Positions 36,231 through 49,630 of a DNA stretch of 64,000 nucleotides are shown in pieces. The notes under the pieces were generated by a model. The model worked only from the letters and a program-made list of their open reading frames with translations. It had not been told where the DNA came from and searched no databases. Position 1 is the first letter of the stretch. The number at the start of each line of letters is the position of its first letter. Source of the DNA: Gnetum montanum. Lineage: Eukaryota > Streptophyta > Gnetopsida > Gnetales > Gnetaceae. Location of the stretch: the NCBI GenBank assembly GCA_015680685.1, contig MNCI01023951.1, positions 213,612 through 277,611 on the forward strand, written 5' to 3'. The position numbers and the translations under genes were made by a program.

Positions 36231-37283
36231 TGATGAATCATTAGTTGGCTAAGATATCATAGATAATATGTTGTAGATGCCACATGGCATCTATATTGTG
36301 GCATCCCTGTTGGTGTGTCTCAATTGGCTACTATTTCATAGATGCTACATCGCATCTATGATATTGTAGATGTAATGTTGCATCTAATTGATAAATTTAA
36401 TTTTTAGTCACCTATGATATCGTAACTATAATATCATATCTACAATGTAGTATATCCAATATCATAGCAGATGCTACAACATCATAGATCTGATATCATA
36501 GGATGTGTGAAGCCTATAAATACAACACTTGGGAATATGGATCAACATAAATTTTCATTTCATAGTAACTGCACTTTTTCAATTTTTTTTTGTGATCTTA
36601 GTTTTAATCACATAGAAGTGTGAATTCCCAAAGTTTAGTATAATGTAGTGTATCGAGTCTTTATTCGAGCATCTTGTACTTGGGTGCAAGTGCAACTGGT
36701 AATAAAGATCAAGATATTTCATACTATTGCAGCATTCTCCTAGTTTTGTTGTTTTATTTAGAATAATGTTTATCATTTTCTTAGTCAATGTTTACTTTTC
36801 CATGCACTTCACCATTACTATTGTTAAGTGAAATGAGGACAATTAATCTTGATCACGTAAGTGTAATTTCTTGGTGACCTAGTAGTGCTATCGCTTGGTT
36901 CACCTATTAGTAAAGTACTTGGTAATCCTAATAGTAGTTACACAAGGCCTAGGATGTGTATAGAAGATTAGGACCATATACTCATTACCTTAGGATAGAA
37001 TATATTTGTTTATTATTTTAGTTAGACTTAGAATTAGAAACTCATTTTACTTTACCATGTTCACTAGGAGTAATAATGCCCCTACAACATCAACATATCA
37101 TATACGTCTCTATGAGTTAAACCATACCCATGGATTTCGCTAGCTCATGTGGGAAGACAATGGTCATAGACTTAAACCAATTACTAACATAATGAGATTG
37201 TCTTGTCAATGAATTACAATATGATCATGTGTGAACATCTATGACTTGTATGGTTCGATGTTGGATTACTTTACTGCTCATCA
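36231..37283 (+). repeat. A3 5' LTR
   Basis: Runs from TGATGAATCATTAG to CTCATCA, the sense-orientation ends of the A-family LTR. TATA box at 36514-36522 (CTATAAATA). A perfect 10-bp hairpin in U3 lies at 36336-36361, with several related half-palindromes around it. Confidence 0.85.
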
Positions 37284-37302
37284 TTGGCATTGTTGATATA
37301 AA
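37284..37302 (+). other. A3 primer-binding site (decayed tRNA-Asp type)
   Basis: TTGGCATTGTTGATATAAA directly follows the LTR. TGGCATTGTTG is close to the tRNA-Asp PBS start TGGCGCCGTTG. The block GGTGCTAGTTATCTAGATTA follows, as in A4. Confidence 0.55.
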
Positions 37303-37414
37303 TGGTGCTAGTTATCTAGATTAGTTATATTATACACAATCATTATAAATGTATTAAAAATTTATATTTTAGAAAAATTAATATTTTAATTCACACACAT
37401 TATCAAATAAAACC

Positions 37415-39975
37415 ATGTTTTCTTCACATAGTACCAATAATGTATCATATGATGAAAATACTCATAAGAGAATTGATAAGATATATACTGAAGAAAATTG
37501 GAGTGAACAACCACAATCAAGCATTTCATATGATCATTTAGAACCTTACTACACTCAAAGAATACATTCAAATAATGTATACAATCCTATAGGAGATGGA
37601 GTAAGTCCTAGAACAAGAAGGGCCTTAAGGCCTAGAACCTCCTTCAAACATACAAGAGATACATCAAGGGATCAAAGGGGGAAATATAGAAGCCATGGTG
37701 ATTCTTTCAATTCACCATATTCCTCTTACTCTTCCACATCTAGTTCTAATGAAGATAAATGTAGGTATAGAAATAATAATCAAGATGTAGATATAAGTAG
37801 AAATAGATGAGATTATCTATGTGATCATGAACAGAACCATCATAATCAGATAACTAGAAATAGAGATTATCACGATGACATGTTTGATGATGATGGGCCC
37901 TTGTTAGCTACTAGCAGCATGATGTAGATAACAAAGGCAGTTAGAATAGCCTACAAAAATCAAAGGGAAAGTTGCATCAAAAGACTTGATAAGAATAACA
38001 TCCCTGAATTTGCAGGAGGCTATAACTCTAATCCAGAACATTACTTACAAGCCTTCCATAATGCTTGTACCTTGCAAAACATCAAAAGTGAGTGGAAAGA
38101 GCTTAAGCTCTTTCTTAGGATACTAGTTCATGAATTTGAAAGTTGGTATAGATCGTTTGAACTAGATTTAATCCATTGATGGTCCACAATGCTAGAATTC
38201 TTCAATGAGGAATGCCAAACCTATGCAAGAGTGTCCAACCTAAGAAAAAAAATCCAAGGATGGAGGCAAGAAAAACATGAATCCTTAGATGTATCCTTGT
38301 ATAGATACTATTTGCTAATACATAGATGTCTAGGCCATGATTTCTCTCAAAAAGAGTAGCTTTTCCATATCATAGATGGGCTTCTTAACCAAACAAGAGA
38401 GACCCTTTGGATTTCTACCCAATGAGAGAATGTTGAGGAATAAAATTAGGACCCAACTCTTCAAAAGAAGAGCATCCATATCTATGATGGGAAAAAAGAG
38501 GTAGATCTTGATGAGGTGATTTCTCAACAAACCTTCCTAATACACAAGTCTATCATTGATCTTGAATTAATGATAGATGAGATTTGGGAGTTAATGAATA
38601 AAAATGTCAAAAGTTATATGAAAACCTTGGAGTAGAGGGTATCAAAAAAAGGATCAAGTTATCAAAACAAGAAGAGGAAAATGAACAAAGCAATAGGTAG
38701 AAACACTTATCAGCAAAAAGAGAAAATATTTGTAGGAGAAGAGACTATAGAGTCAACCAAAAAAATGGATAATGGATGTGACATCTACTAATATGACCAT
38801 CCAAAGGGCTATTTCCTAGTTATGTTACATCTACATGAGTTGGGGGCTTTTACTTTGAATCCCAAGTTTGTAAAAAAGTAAATGCCTAGGAAATTACCTT
38901 ACTCACAAGGTAATTATAGACAATACTATCACCAATCATACTATTTCAATGGGATTTCTTATCAACCTCAACACTACTATCAATAATAGTGGCAAAATCC
39001 ATAGTCATGGGGGATGCCATCAACAAACCAACAATACCCTTCTGACCAACCAAAACCATATGACTACTATGTTCAACAACCTATTTCTCCAAATGGTTCT
39101 ACTTCCTCTACCTCAAATCACTACTATCACTCTCTTGAATATCATCAACCCATAGGATCTCCTATGGGATCACCATCTCATACCTCTTATTCTCTATGAT
39201 ATTCTCATACTTCTCTCTACCATATGTCACCACCAAGAACACAGGAAGGATTAGCACCACAACATCAATGGAAGAATGTCACTTGTGTTGTAAACATACA
39301 CATAAATGATAATGCTAATTAATCTTAACCATAGTCTCAAAAACATTCTTTCTTTAGGATAGTTTACAGACATAAGCACAAAACTCATACACCTACTAGC
39401 TCATCAAAACTAACACAAGGCTAATTGGGTGAACATCCTTCCTCACCAAAATAGTGTGTTCCAATCCTATGCAAGAGCCAACACCCATTACAATTCTAGT
39501 GCAAAACATAATAGATGAACCTATCATTATGGAGAGATAAGTAATTCCCTGCATTACTACTAAAAAAGAAGGGTGTAGTTGTGGACTAACCTTCCAGAAT
39601 GTCAACACAATCATTACACTAGTCCACAAAAAATGTGAAAACAAAGTGTGTGCACACAAGAGAGATAGGATTACTAAACCAAAAGACACCTAGTCGCCAA
39701 CAACTGCAAACTTTCAATTATCCAAAACATGCATGAAACATTCTAAACCAATTATTAATTCCCATTCTAAGAAAATGACCCCAACTAAGAACTTGCAAAT
39801 GGAAATACTAGAACATAATCAGACATATATAGAAAGAGGAACTAAGAACTTAGATGATAAAAATTCAATTACAATCACAAATATATGGGATGATACTAGA
39901 AAAATAAAATCACTAAAGATGGTAAATATGAAACCTCAAGTCTATGATCTGGGGAAACTAAGATGCATTTTCTGA
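37415..39975 (+). pseudogene. A3 gag remnant
   Basis: The first 131 codons (37415-37810) are open and basic/Ser-rich (MFSSHSTNNVSYDE, later SYSSTSSSNEDK). The capsid-like core at about 37970-38400 reads NNIPEFAGGYNSNPEHYLQA and then WYRSFELDLIH, matching A1 and A4. A YDHPKGYF segment lies near 38790 and a Tyr/Pro/Gln-rich linker at 39014-39199 (YDYYVQQPISPNGSTS). The tail ends at the stop near 39973. About a dozen stops and shifts are visible. Confidence 0.7.
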
Positions 39976-42655
39976 ATACTTGCCTATGAGTTCAGTCATG
40001 GCAAAGATGCCTTATCTTGTTCAAGAATTAATAAGTGTTTTTTAATTTTTTATCTTATAATTATTTTTGATTTCTAATTTCTTGATATACATTTTTACAT
40101 TTCTTAATAGATTTCTCCATTCTTTTATACCTTTAAATTTCATAATAATTTCTTGATTTTTTAACAATTTTCTATTTTTAATGAGTTTTCATTCTTTTCA
40201 TTTTTTCCATTCTTACTATTTTTTCATACTCTATTTTTATTTTCTTTGTACCTATTTTTGATTATTAATAAAATACATTAATAATAAGGCAAGATGTAGT
40301 CTAATAACATGAAGGTTTCTCTATGTTATCAAGTCATAAGGGACTGATTATTTGTACAATGAGATCACAACATTCATCCACTCATTCCATTAATAATAGG
40401 TTCTTACCATGGCCATGATGACATTCTTTCTATTATAAAACTAAGAATAAAGTTTTGATCTTTTTGCATAGACCAAATAGTAAATAATCTAGTGGGAATG
40501 AAAAGGATGTGACATCGAAAGGGATTTGTGGATTCTCTTAGACTACTATTGTCAGTTCATTTTTTTGCTTACATTGTATTATATCCTTGTAAATCTAACA
40601 AAAAATGGAAGTGTACAATAAGTGCTTCCTTACCATGTCATTAGAAAGAAATGTTACCCATGCCTAAAGGTAGCCCTCTGGTAAGGTTAACATAGTTAAA
40701 AGTAAAATAAATGCACAAGAATAAATTTCTAGGGATCCCACTATAAAGACATGTTACCCATCCCTGAAGGTAGGTAGCTTATTAGGAATCCAAAAAAATA
40801 AAAATTGCAATGAATAAACTCCTCCCTTGGAAAATATACCAAGTGGTAATACTCCTTGCAATAGTGGTAGTCTTATGGTTGTGAATCCAAGAGATGAAAC
40901 AATGCAATGTCACTAGAGAGTGGTTTGAAATTTATTTGAATCTTTAAAAGAATGGCTAATGATTACTTTAACCATTAATAATATACAATGATTCATTATG
41001 CCTACGGTAAGATACCTCACATCTTAAGTTTAGCAATCCTTTCTCTAGTCCATCTCACCTCACTATATATTTAATCATAAATTGTGGTTTTGTATAATAT
41101 AGTGCTATTTTTTCAGTTTGGTGATACTAACATGTGTGTTTTTCTAAACATGTATGTCTTACATTCAACTCCTTGAGTGCCTAAGAACACCTTAAGCATG
41201 GTTATACAAGGGCACTAAGGGTTGAAGCCTGCATTGTGGAGGATTCACTTGTATAACTCTTGTATTTCATACTTCCTAAGAAATTTCACATCATCTTGTG
41301 TCTTCCAAGATCATCAAAAATCTAAAAAATACTTCTAATAATCTCTAATACTTTATCCATACATCAGAAATTCATTACCCATCTCTTATCCATATAATAA
41401 ACTTTCACTACATGAGATTTCTTCTTCAAGAACTTTGAATGCTAAATTTTTAAAAACTATGCATCATTAATGACCATCACCCTCTAGATAAGCTTTACAT
41501 CTTCCAAATATTCCATTTGACTTATTTTTTCTAAGGAAAATCAATGAAAATTTTGAAATTTTTAATAGTAACATGATAGCTATGATGTCGTATCTATAAT
41601 GTTGCACATATAAAAATAGTATATACATGTGTGGAAGTTAGTGAAATTTTTCATTTCTTTCATTTGTATCAAGAGATGGTTTTGTAGTTATTTTTCAAAA
41701 ATCTTGCACACTAGCTTCCAAAGGCCATAAATTCACCCTTGTAGCTCTAGTTTCCAAAATTCTTAAATCATGTTAAACATGGAGTGTTGAACATAGTCAT
41801 GGGGGTTCATTAACTAATATAAGTGAAAATTTTAAAAATTGAAATAAAAATTCTTGAAGCCAGAAGATACTATAAAGGATAAGTACAAAGAAATAGTAAT
41901 AATCTAACATTAATTAATCAAACTAAAGCTAGAAAGATTTAGATCATGCTCCTAATAGACCATACCAACTATTTTAGGCCATAATAAGGAAAACAATAGA
42001 AGGCCATAAGTAACTAAAAGATATAACACCCAAGGGTTCCCTTTTTGCAAATTTTTCTAAATTTGTAATCATAATATGATAAGAACTTGATCTAACCAAG
42101 GGTATGAGAAAGGTAACAAGCTATTAAGAATTGGTATGAACATTCTAATAATGTTATACCTTGGTTGATTGTAGATGGTCCCAAAGAGATCACTAGAAGG
42201 AGGACCTTCACAACATGTAAGCTATAAAGATGCAACTCTAGGAATCTCCATTATTACCCACACTAACCAATAGTGGTGAATGAAACTTAGGGGAAACATA
42301 CCAATTCTAACAAAATAAAGAGGATAATGCAATAGTTAAAATTGAACAAGTCTCTATGCCATACTAATTTGAGAGGAAAAATGGAAAAATAAGACAATGT
42401 AGAGAAGGAGAAAATTTATAGAAGCCTAACAACAAAGGGAAGAAGTTGATGGAAGAGCCTCAACTACCTGAAATATGAACTACATCAAGGCACTTCAAAT
42501 TTCATTTTTTTCGTCATGTAATTGTGTCATTTTTTTGTAAACATCACTGTGGCACTTAGAGTTAGTCAATAATCTCATAGCTTTCCAATTTTGTAATGAA
42601 AGATTAGTCCTATAATGTTAACTCAAGGATGAGTTTTTAGTTAGTCATGGGGGTA
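39976..42655 (+). other. A3 3' non-coding region, no pol
   Basis: Very AT-rich. It shares with A2 and A1 the inverse of blocks such as the CAAATCCCTTTAAGGTC region (here about 40500-40540) and the GGGTAACAT region (about 40640-40690). A possible trace of the A2 accessory ORF follows AGCCTGCATTG near 41230. The sequence before the LTR (AGGATGAGTTTTTAGTTAGT) is common to the family. Confidence 0.65.
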
Positions 42656-43476
42656 TCATGAATCATCAGTCGGTTGAGTTATCATAGATGCTACATCGCA
42701 TTTGTATTGTAGCATCCCTATCGATGTGTCTCAGTTGGCTACTACATCATAGATGTTATGTCACATCTATGATGTCATAGATGCAATGTTGCATCTATTT
42801 GATAAAATCATTTTGTGTTCACCTATGATATTGTAAATATAATATTATATCTACAATATCATATATCCAACACCATAGCACATGCTATGACATTATAGAT
42901 CTAATATCATAGGATGTGTGTAGCCTATAAATGCAACACAACACTTGGATGCATAGATCAACATAAATTTTCATTTCATATTTTAATTTGTTTTCATGAT
43001 CTTAGTTTTAAACACATAGAAGTGTTAATTCTCATACTGTAGTATGACATAGTGTACAAAGGCTTTATTCAAGCATCTTGTACTTGGACATGAGTGTGAT
43101 CAACAATAAGGATCGAGCTATTTCATAGTATTGAAGCATTCTCCTAGTTTACTATTTTACTTAGAATAATGTTTACTATTTTCTTAGTTAATGTTTACTT
43201 TTTCATACACTTTACCATTACTATTGTTAAGTGGAATGTGTATGATCAATATCAAGCACTTAAGTATAATTTCTTGGTGATTTAGTAGTGTTATCACTTG
43301 GTTCACCTAGTAGCGAAGTACTTGGTAATCCTAGTAGTGGTTACACTAATCCCATGGTGTGTATAGAAGGTCAAGACTAGATACTCATCACCTTAGGATA
43401 GAACAAATTTGTTTACTAATTTAGTTAGACTTAGACTTAGAAATCTTATTACTTCACCATGTTCACTAGGAGTAAT
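42656..43476 (+). repeat. A3 3' LTR (truncated by D)
   Basis: Matches 36231-37080; TATA box at 42925-42933. It stops at AGGAGTAAT, where the 5' LTR continues AATGCCCC. About 205 bases are missing. A perfect hairpin at 42747-42772 corresponds to the one at 36336-36361. Confidence 0.8.
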
Positions 43477-45122
43477 TGAAACACCACAAAGATTTGCATG
43501 TTGTAATCATTTTTCATCATGTAGAATTCACCCCATGAAACCTAAGGTAAAATGTCATATTAAATGTATGAGGTAAAAATTCATATATGATAAATCCCTA
43601 AATTTGGCCATCCATCTCACTTGTATGAGGTAGAAATTTACAACAATTTGCAACATAAATCATGGCCTAAAACCTATAAAATGAAAATCCCAACATCCTT
43701 TTTAGATTCCATACTTTTACATTTCCAAGCACATAGCAATTTTGGCTTCCAAAAGATCTTGCACCCTTGTAGAAATGCAGCTTATTAGATCCTCTTGGCA
43801 TGGAACCCTTGCAATCCCTTTATCCCCTTTGCTTACCCCCTTAGACTTGTGGATTTTTGGTGTCAACATTACATTTCTAGGATCCCCAATCCCCAACATG
43901 GAGTAATCTAGTAGCCAAATTTCTCACTTTTCTTACCCCCCAACAGTGATCCAAGTTGCAGATCTAAAGTTGTAGTAGAGGTTCAACAACATCAAGTGTG
44001 ACTGAGCACTCAGATTATGAATTATATCACATCGACTTCAATGAGCTCTAAATTACTACCTTATTGAATCTTCTTTTTCTCTTTCATGGGCAATCCTTGT
44101 ACACATTTCTAAACATATTCTTTATTTATTTAAATAAAGTTTTGGAATTTTAGTTTATTTGTAATATTTTTTTTTGATTCTTAGATCTATATTCTTGTCA
44201 TTTTTATCATTCATTTTGCATTTTGTAAGTCCCTTGGTGATCTATTAGACTGTCTAGGGTGTCTCAAATTCCATTTTTCTAAAGGCCCTAGGGATTCAAA
44301 GCCAAGCCTACTATGTTGAATATCTTGGTTTCTCATTAATTATTTTTTCCTATTACAACAATTTTTTGGCACTAAAAGGAGGGCCTATGCTTGATTTCTA
44401 TGACTGGATCTATCTCCCCTATTACCAACGTTGCCATTTTACAACCTCCTTCAAATTTTTTGCAGCCAAAACTTTCAAAAAATCCAATGTTGTGACTTCC
44501 CTCCTATGACAAATACTATAGCATAGAAGTTGTAAGTGGTTGGGTGTTGGTTTTTCACAGCAATTGCTATGAATTTTTCTTCCCAAAGCCAACATTGATA
44601 CCTTTCCCCCTTTCTTTCTTTTTGCTACCAAATTTTTTCAATTTCTAATGTTGGTGGTGCAACCCTTCCAAAAATTTTCAAACTTCAAAAATTACTTCCC
44701 CCCATCTTTCCTAGCTGAGAAAATTAGTAGCCTACTAAAACCAAGTTTTGGTGGAGAAACACAAACTTTTCACTTTGGTTTTTAGCCTTCACACCCCCTC
44801 CCCCTGACCCTCCAACCTCAAAATAATGTTGGATTAGAAAGGTATGAGATTTTCCCCATCTCATACACTTTCATCCACCCCTCACCCACCCCTCCCCCTC
44901 CCNTTAAAGGGGCCAACATGGATAAGGCTTATTACCAACTTTTCCAACTTTCTATTTTTTGTAAAAGGATAAACCCACTTTACCCAAACTTACTAATTAT
45001 ATAAAGTGCTTCATTTTTAGCTATTTTTTCTTCCTTTGACCATTTTTGAACTCCACTTGTTGATATTTGCCTCTATTTTTATCTTTTATAGCTTGTTTTA
45101 AGCCATTTTCAACACTATAGCC
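43477..45122 (+). other. D LTR and leader region, no ORF
   Basis: No coding domain is seen. AATAAA-like signals lie near 44140, and a C-rich stretch at 44800-44902 runs into the gap N at 44903. The LTR/leader boundary is not defined. Confidence 0.45.
44903..44903. other. Assembly gap (single N) in a C-rich tract
   Basis: The N follows CCACCCCTCCCCCTCCC, a low-complexity tract that sequencing and assembly handle badly. Confidence 0.8.
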
Positions 45123-47600
45123 ATGTCTTTCCAACAATCCACCAAATTTTCTTTTACCTTTACTAGAAAAGGTCCTAGCCAACAAGCCATGAGGCTCTAT
45201 GACACTAAAGACCCTACTATCATTAAATGTAGGTAGTATTTAAGGGTTATGAGGAAACATTCTAATTTTGTAGCCATTAATGAAGATTGATATAACTACA
45301 TTTGCTCCAAAATGCAAGCTGGCATGTTGATTCCACATTTAGAAGCAAGAGCCAAAAGGGAGTTCAAACTCATCCATCACAATGGCAAAGAGTACATTCT
45401 TTCCCCCTATGACCAAATACCTCTCAATGACATCTATGTACATATCCTAGTCTAATTGATTGAGATGAAGGTAGAGGATGGCAAGCATAGCTCAAAGGAA
45501 TAATAGTAAGAGAAGCATGAGTTTAGGATAGAATGTAAGTCCAAAAACATCCTAGGAGGGTTTTTCCAACAAGCAATCCTAAAGGTCACTGAGCCTTCCC
45601 CTCATGCCTTTGTTTTCTCCATGGCCATGGCACCATCATCTTCCACTCCCTCCTACCCTACCATGGCTAATCCGATACTAGTCATAAGTGTGCATCAAAT
45701 TCAATTGATGCCATAGCTAACAAAATATAACCCATTGGTGTTGTTTGCCACATAGCCCTAATCTATGTAGTCATTAATACTTATTTTCACTACCAAAATC
45801 CACTAACTACCCATGTGGAGTCCACCATGCGAGCCCAAACAACTCAAGGGTCATGCACCCCCTTTTTCCCATTTATTTTTTAGGTACCAACACAAACATC
45901 CTTTTCCTTGTGTACCCCACAAACTATGACCATAACATAACCACTTGCTTCCATATTGCAACTAATAGCAAGGCTACAAGCCTCACAAAAAATGTTGTAG
46001 CCATATGTACAAGCCCCATAGCCAATATGGCCACCACAAGGCTTGGATCAAGCCTTCCAAATGATCCAAGACTTGATAGAGGAGTTAAAGAGGCTCAAAG
46101 CCTCTACTTCCCAAAGTATCAAGATTATGGACTTCTACCAAGATGATCCCATTAGTCTTTTGGTCCCACCCTTGACACTTTTTCCTAGTTTCCCTATTCC
46201 TTAGTTCAGAAAATACAATGAATAAGATGACCCTAATGCTCACCTTATAACCTTAAAATCTGAGTATTTACTATTACAGCTATGGCCTCATACTATCATG
46301 AGCATTTTTCCCATCGCCTTGACTGAGAAAGAACTTGATTGGTATCATTCACTACCTAGAGGATCCATATCCTTTCTTGAGAACTTGATAGCCTAGTTCA
46401 TTAACTACTTCAAGTATAACTTGAAGCTTGATACAATGCTCAACCAACTCATGAAGGTTGAGCAAGGATCCCTAAAACTCATGCAAAAGTTCATCCAACT
46501 ATGGAATGGATTTCTAAACAAAACACTAGAGCCCATAGCCAAAATTTACCTTTTGGCTATATTCAAGGGGAAGATTAACAAATTTATCAAGTTTAAATTC
46601 CACTCCCTTAATCTGCAATCCCTTAGCCAAGTGTTCTCCCAAACCAAGAACATAGAGGATGTTGTGAAGAGGAACCATGATCCAACCTACATAGCATACA
46701 AAAACCAACATACATAGAAGGATAAAGAAAAGAGTAAGAATAGCAATGTGGCCATATCAATGATGAAAAAAGAGGCAAAGATCACTAAACAAGGGCCAAG
46801 GAACAACCCACTCAAGGCCCCCACTATTAACCAAGATAACCAACCATCAAACTCAAGGGCTACTAGCTTGACTACAACTAGGCCAAAATTTGACTAGAAA
46901 GAATAAAGAAAATACACTACCTTACCTTTGAAGCCATCCAAGTTGCTAGATGAATTATTGAATAGTGGGTACATGCAATATAAATAGATGACCGAAGTCG
47001 CTTGAAAGAAGCATGAGCAACTATGTGAAATAGCCAAGGATCCCACCTAAGAAACCAATGATGATCCTCAACTTCCTAGGTACTTTAAATTTGATTACTT
47101 TTTCCACTATCACCAACTACCTAGTCATGACACAAACTTATACCTCATGCTAAAGGATGACTTAAAAGAAATGATAGATAGGAGAGAGCTTGTCTTAGAT
47201 GCTTCCAACCTGGTTTGACCATAAAATCAGTTGATGCAAGTGTACATGGACTCATTGAATGGTAATAATATCCCTTATGTTATTTCAGAATTCAACATCA
47301 ATGACAATTAGAGACTAGTGAGGGAATCATTCATGATATAGGTATCCCCTTGTGATGAAAGGACCTCTTCAACTTCCACTAACTCAAGATCCCATTTTGT
47401 TGTGAGAGTACCATCATAGGCACCTCCAAGGGAACCTTTTGTCATCAAGGTACCCTAACCTAACACAACCACACTACCTATATCCAAACCAACTAACATG
47501 ACCACACAATGACCTCCTATCATGGAAAATGCTACTACCTCTTCCTCACAACCAATGACTAACAATTAAAAGACTTCAACAAAGTAAAGGAAGAAGCATA
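45123..47600 (+). pseudogene. D gag remnant (Tat-like)
   Basis: The ATG at 45123 opens MSFQQSTKFSFTFTRKGPSQ, readable with a few stops to about 45510. The core at 46421-46717 is open for 98 codons (LNQLMKVEQGSLKLMQKFI, then LNLQSLSQVFSQTKNIEDVV), as in gypsy capsid. Near 47075-47200 comes RYFKFDYFFHYHQLPSHDTN and LKDDLKEMIDRREL, the counterpart of a Tat/Ogre Gag C-terminal motif (usually YCxFHxxxGHDTxxC, xLKxxIExLI) with its Cys residues lost. C cuts the element soon after. Confidence 0.6.
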
Positions 47601-47629
47601 AGCAAAAGCCTAGCAACATGGGTGGAAAG

Positions 47630-48422
47630 TGTGGACCCTTTAGTCTATTTTGGCGTGTGTCAAAATGTTAAGTAAAATGGAGTCAATGGTTGTTTTCATG
47701 GTTATATGGTTATTGTATTTTTAGGACCACATACATGAGAAACCAAGATGAGTTGAAGAGGAAAAGGAATGAACTACTTAGAGCTCAAATATGGAGGTCA
47801 CCCACATGATCTTCAAACAAATATTCAAAGAATGTGCACATCGACTAGATATTGTACAAGCAAAGTTATCATCATCAAAGCATGCAGGAGGTCAAGGCTA
47901 TGGAAAAGAAACAATGCATTCAAAAGATAAAGAAAGTGGAAGAAAGAAATCATTAGAAAATAGTATACATCTTAGCAGAATTGGAGTGAACTCAGATAAA
48001 AATGTCTTTAGAAATAGTAATATTTCTTTTTCAAATAAATACATCTTTCATAAGGTAAATATGTCTTTATAGAATGTAAACAAAGTTTAGAAAGATTTCT
48101 TCCATAAGACAAAGGCGTCTTCCATAATAGAGACTTCAAAACAACATGTTTAAAAAAAAAAAGACATCTTTGTAGAATTGAAAGAAAATTCAAAGAGACA
48201 TCTCAGGTAATACAACACTCTGAAGTGGGACTTGAAGACTGTATAGGTTGTGGATCCTTCAACCACATCTTGAGAGCAACAAAGTCCAAAGGTGTTCTTG
48301 CAATCTTCCCTTTGAGTGTGGAGTATCCATGTTAGGGGAGCACATAAATTCATATGTGTGCTTTGTTTCAAAATGGTTCAATTTGGGAAACTTATTCACC
48401 NCCATCTAAGTTCTACAATTCT
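47630..48422 (+). repeat. C 5' LTR (contains an assembly gap)
   Basis: Starts TGTGGACCCTTTAGT; its first 220 bases match 51903-52121. The N at 48401 interrupts the terminal CTTATTCACC/CCATCTAAG segment, which also resembles the B LTR end. Confidence 0.75.
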
Positions 48423-48426
48423 TTAG

Positions 48427-48438
48427 TGGTATCGAAGC
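48427..48438 (+). other. C primer-binding site
   Basis: TGGTATCGAAGC is one or two changes from TGGTATCAGAGC, the initiator-Met PBS. Confidence 0.75.
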
Positions 48439-48468
48439 TTGGTACTGTTCAACTTCAAGAGTGAACAA

Positions 48469-49400
48469 TGGAGGGGACATCTTACATAATGCTATCCATG
48501 TTCAATAGATTTGACTTCACCTATTAGAAAGCTGGAATGCAAGAGTTCTTTGAATCCATGAAGGTTGAAATATGGAATTCAATTTTGGAAGGCTACACTC
48601 CACCTATTAATGGCACCACCATCATCGTCAAGCCTCAGAAAAAATGGTCTTAAGAGGAATAGGATAAGTTCATGTTTGATTCAAAAGAAAAAAAAATTTT
48701 ATACTATGCATTGAATAAATATGAAATTAATAGGATAGCAAGATGTCAAATGGCTAAAGAAGTTTGGCAAACTTTATAAGCTACTTATGAAGGAACCTCT
48801 AGTGTTAAGCAATCAAAATTAAGAGTTTTACAAAGTAAATACAATAAACTAAAAATGAGAGAAGGTGAAAAAATCAAAGATTATTTTTCTAGAGCTAATA
48901 ATCTTGTTGTAGCAATTACAGAAATAGGAAAATATTTGCCTAAAAGTAATGTAATTATCAAAATGATCAAAACTCTTTAACCAAAGTTTAGACATAAGGT
49001 CACAACCATGGAGGAAATAAGAGATTTCACATTCATAAAATTTGAGAAACTTGAAGGTGCTATTATCACCTATGAAATGAATCTCATAGGTAGAGTGATT
49101 CAAGGAAGACTTATTGCTTTAAAGACTACCTCTAAGAAAAAGGAGGTTAATGAGCATGATGAGGGAAATGAAGATGAGATTTCTCTTCTCTCAAAGAGAA
49201 TACAATGATTGATTACAAGAACAAGCAAAGGGCCATCTCAATAACATCAAAGACCTTATTTCTTCAAAGGTAGAGAAAGATATAGAAATTTTTTTAATTC
49301 TTCTAATCTAGATTTTTCTTCTATAGAATGTTGGATTTTTGGAGGAAGAGGCCATATGGCCTTCAAATTTCCTTGCAATCCAAGTGATAGCAAGGTATAG
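48469..49400 (+). pseudogene. C gag remnant (copia type)
   Basis: Opens MEGTSYIMLSMFNRFDFTY and continues through the copia Gag signature (EVWQTL, YEGTSSVKQSKLRVLQSKYN, GEKIKDYFSRANNLV), with four or five stops. Residues up to 49208 form a 66-codon open stretch. The zinc knuckle at 49330-49375 reads CWIFGGRGHMAFKF, so its second and fourth metal ligands are now Phe and it is inactive. Confidence 0.7.
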
Positions 49401-49630
49401 CCAAGGAATAGATCCAACAAAAAGGAACCAAAAAATACCAACTTTTATACAAGTTGGGATGATGGTGAGCATAGAAAAGAAGTAGCATGCAATTCTTCCA
49501 AAAATTTACATCACCAATGCATGGTGCTTACCGATGAAAATTCCTCATTTCTGGCTAAACAAGATGATAAGTATGACTAGAGTATAGTGAATTTAAAGAA
49601 GGAATTTTTCTTTTACATCACTTATTTAGG

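Larger units (their letters stand above)
36231..43476 (+). mobile_element. Element A3: pol-less A-family element
   Basis: 5' LTR 36231-37283, internal region 37284-42655 (about 5.4 kb), 3' LTR 42656-43476 cut by D. Gag is followed directly by the family 3' region; there is no RT, RNase H or integrase. The inverse of A2 sequence is recognisable from gag start to 3' end. The left flank GCTTG (36226-36230) is the expected TSD. Confidence 0.8.
43477..47629 (+). mobile_element. Element D: 5' part of a gypsy element with Tat-like gag
   Basis: It begins TGAAACACCACAAAG exactly where the A3 LTR breaks, an LTR-like TG start, and ends where C inserts. The first part is presumed LTR and leader; its end and PBS could not be placed with confidence, though TTACCAACGTTGCC near 44429 resembles part of a tRNA-Asp PBS. 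Gag follows at 45123. The 3' half is not in the window. Confidence 0.55.

Noticed and set aside
39396-39689. 97-codon minus-strand ORF in A3
   Set aside because: It is antisense to gag, and its A2 counterpart (21387-21725) is likewise antisense, so both are shadows of the same gag segment.
44422-44631. Minus-strand ORF in the D leader
   Set aside because: No domain and antisense to the element.
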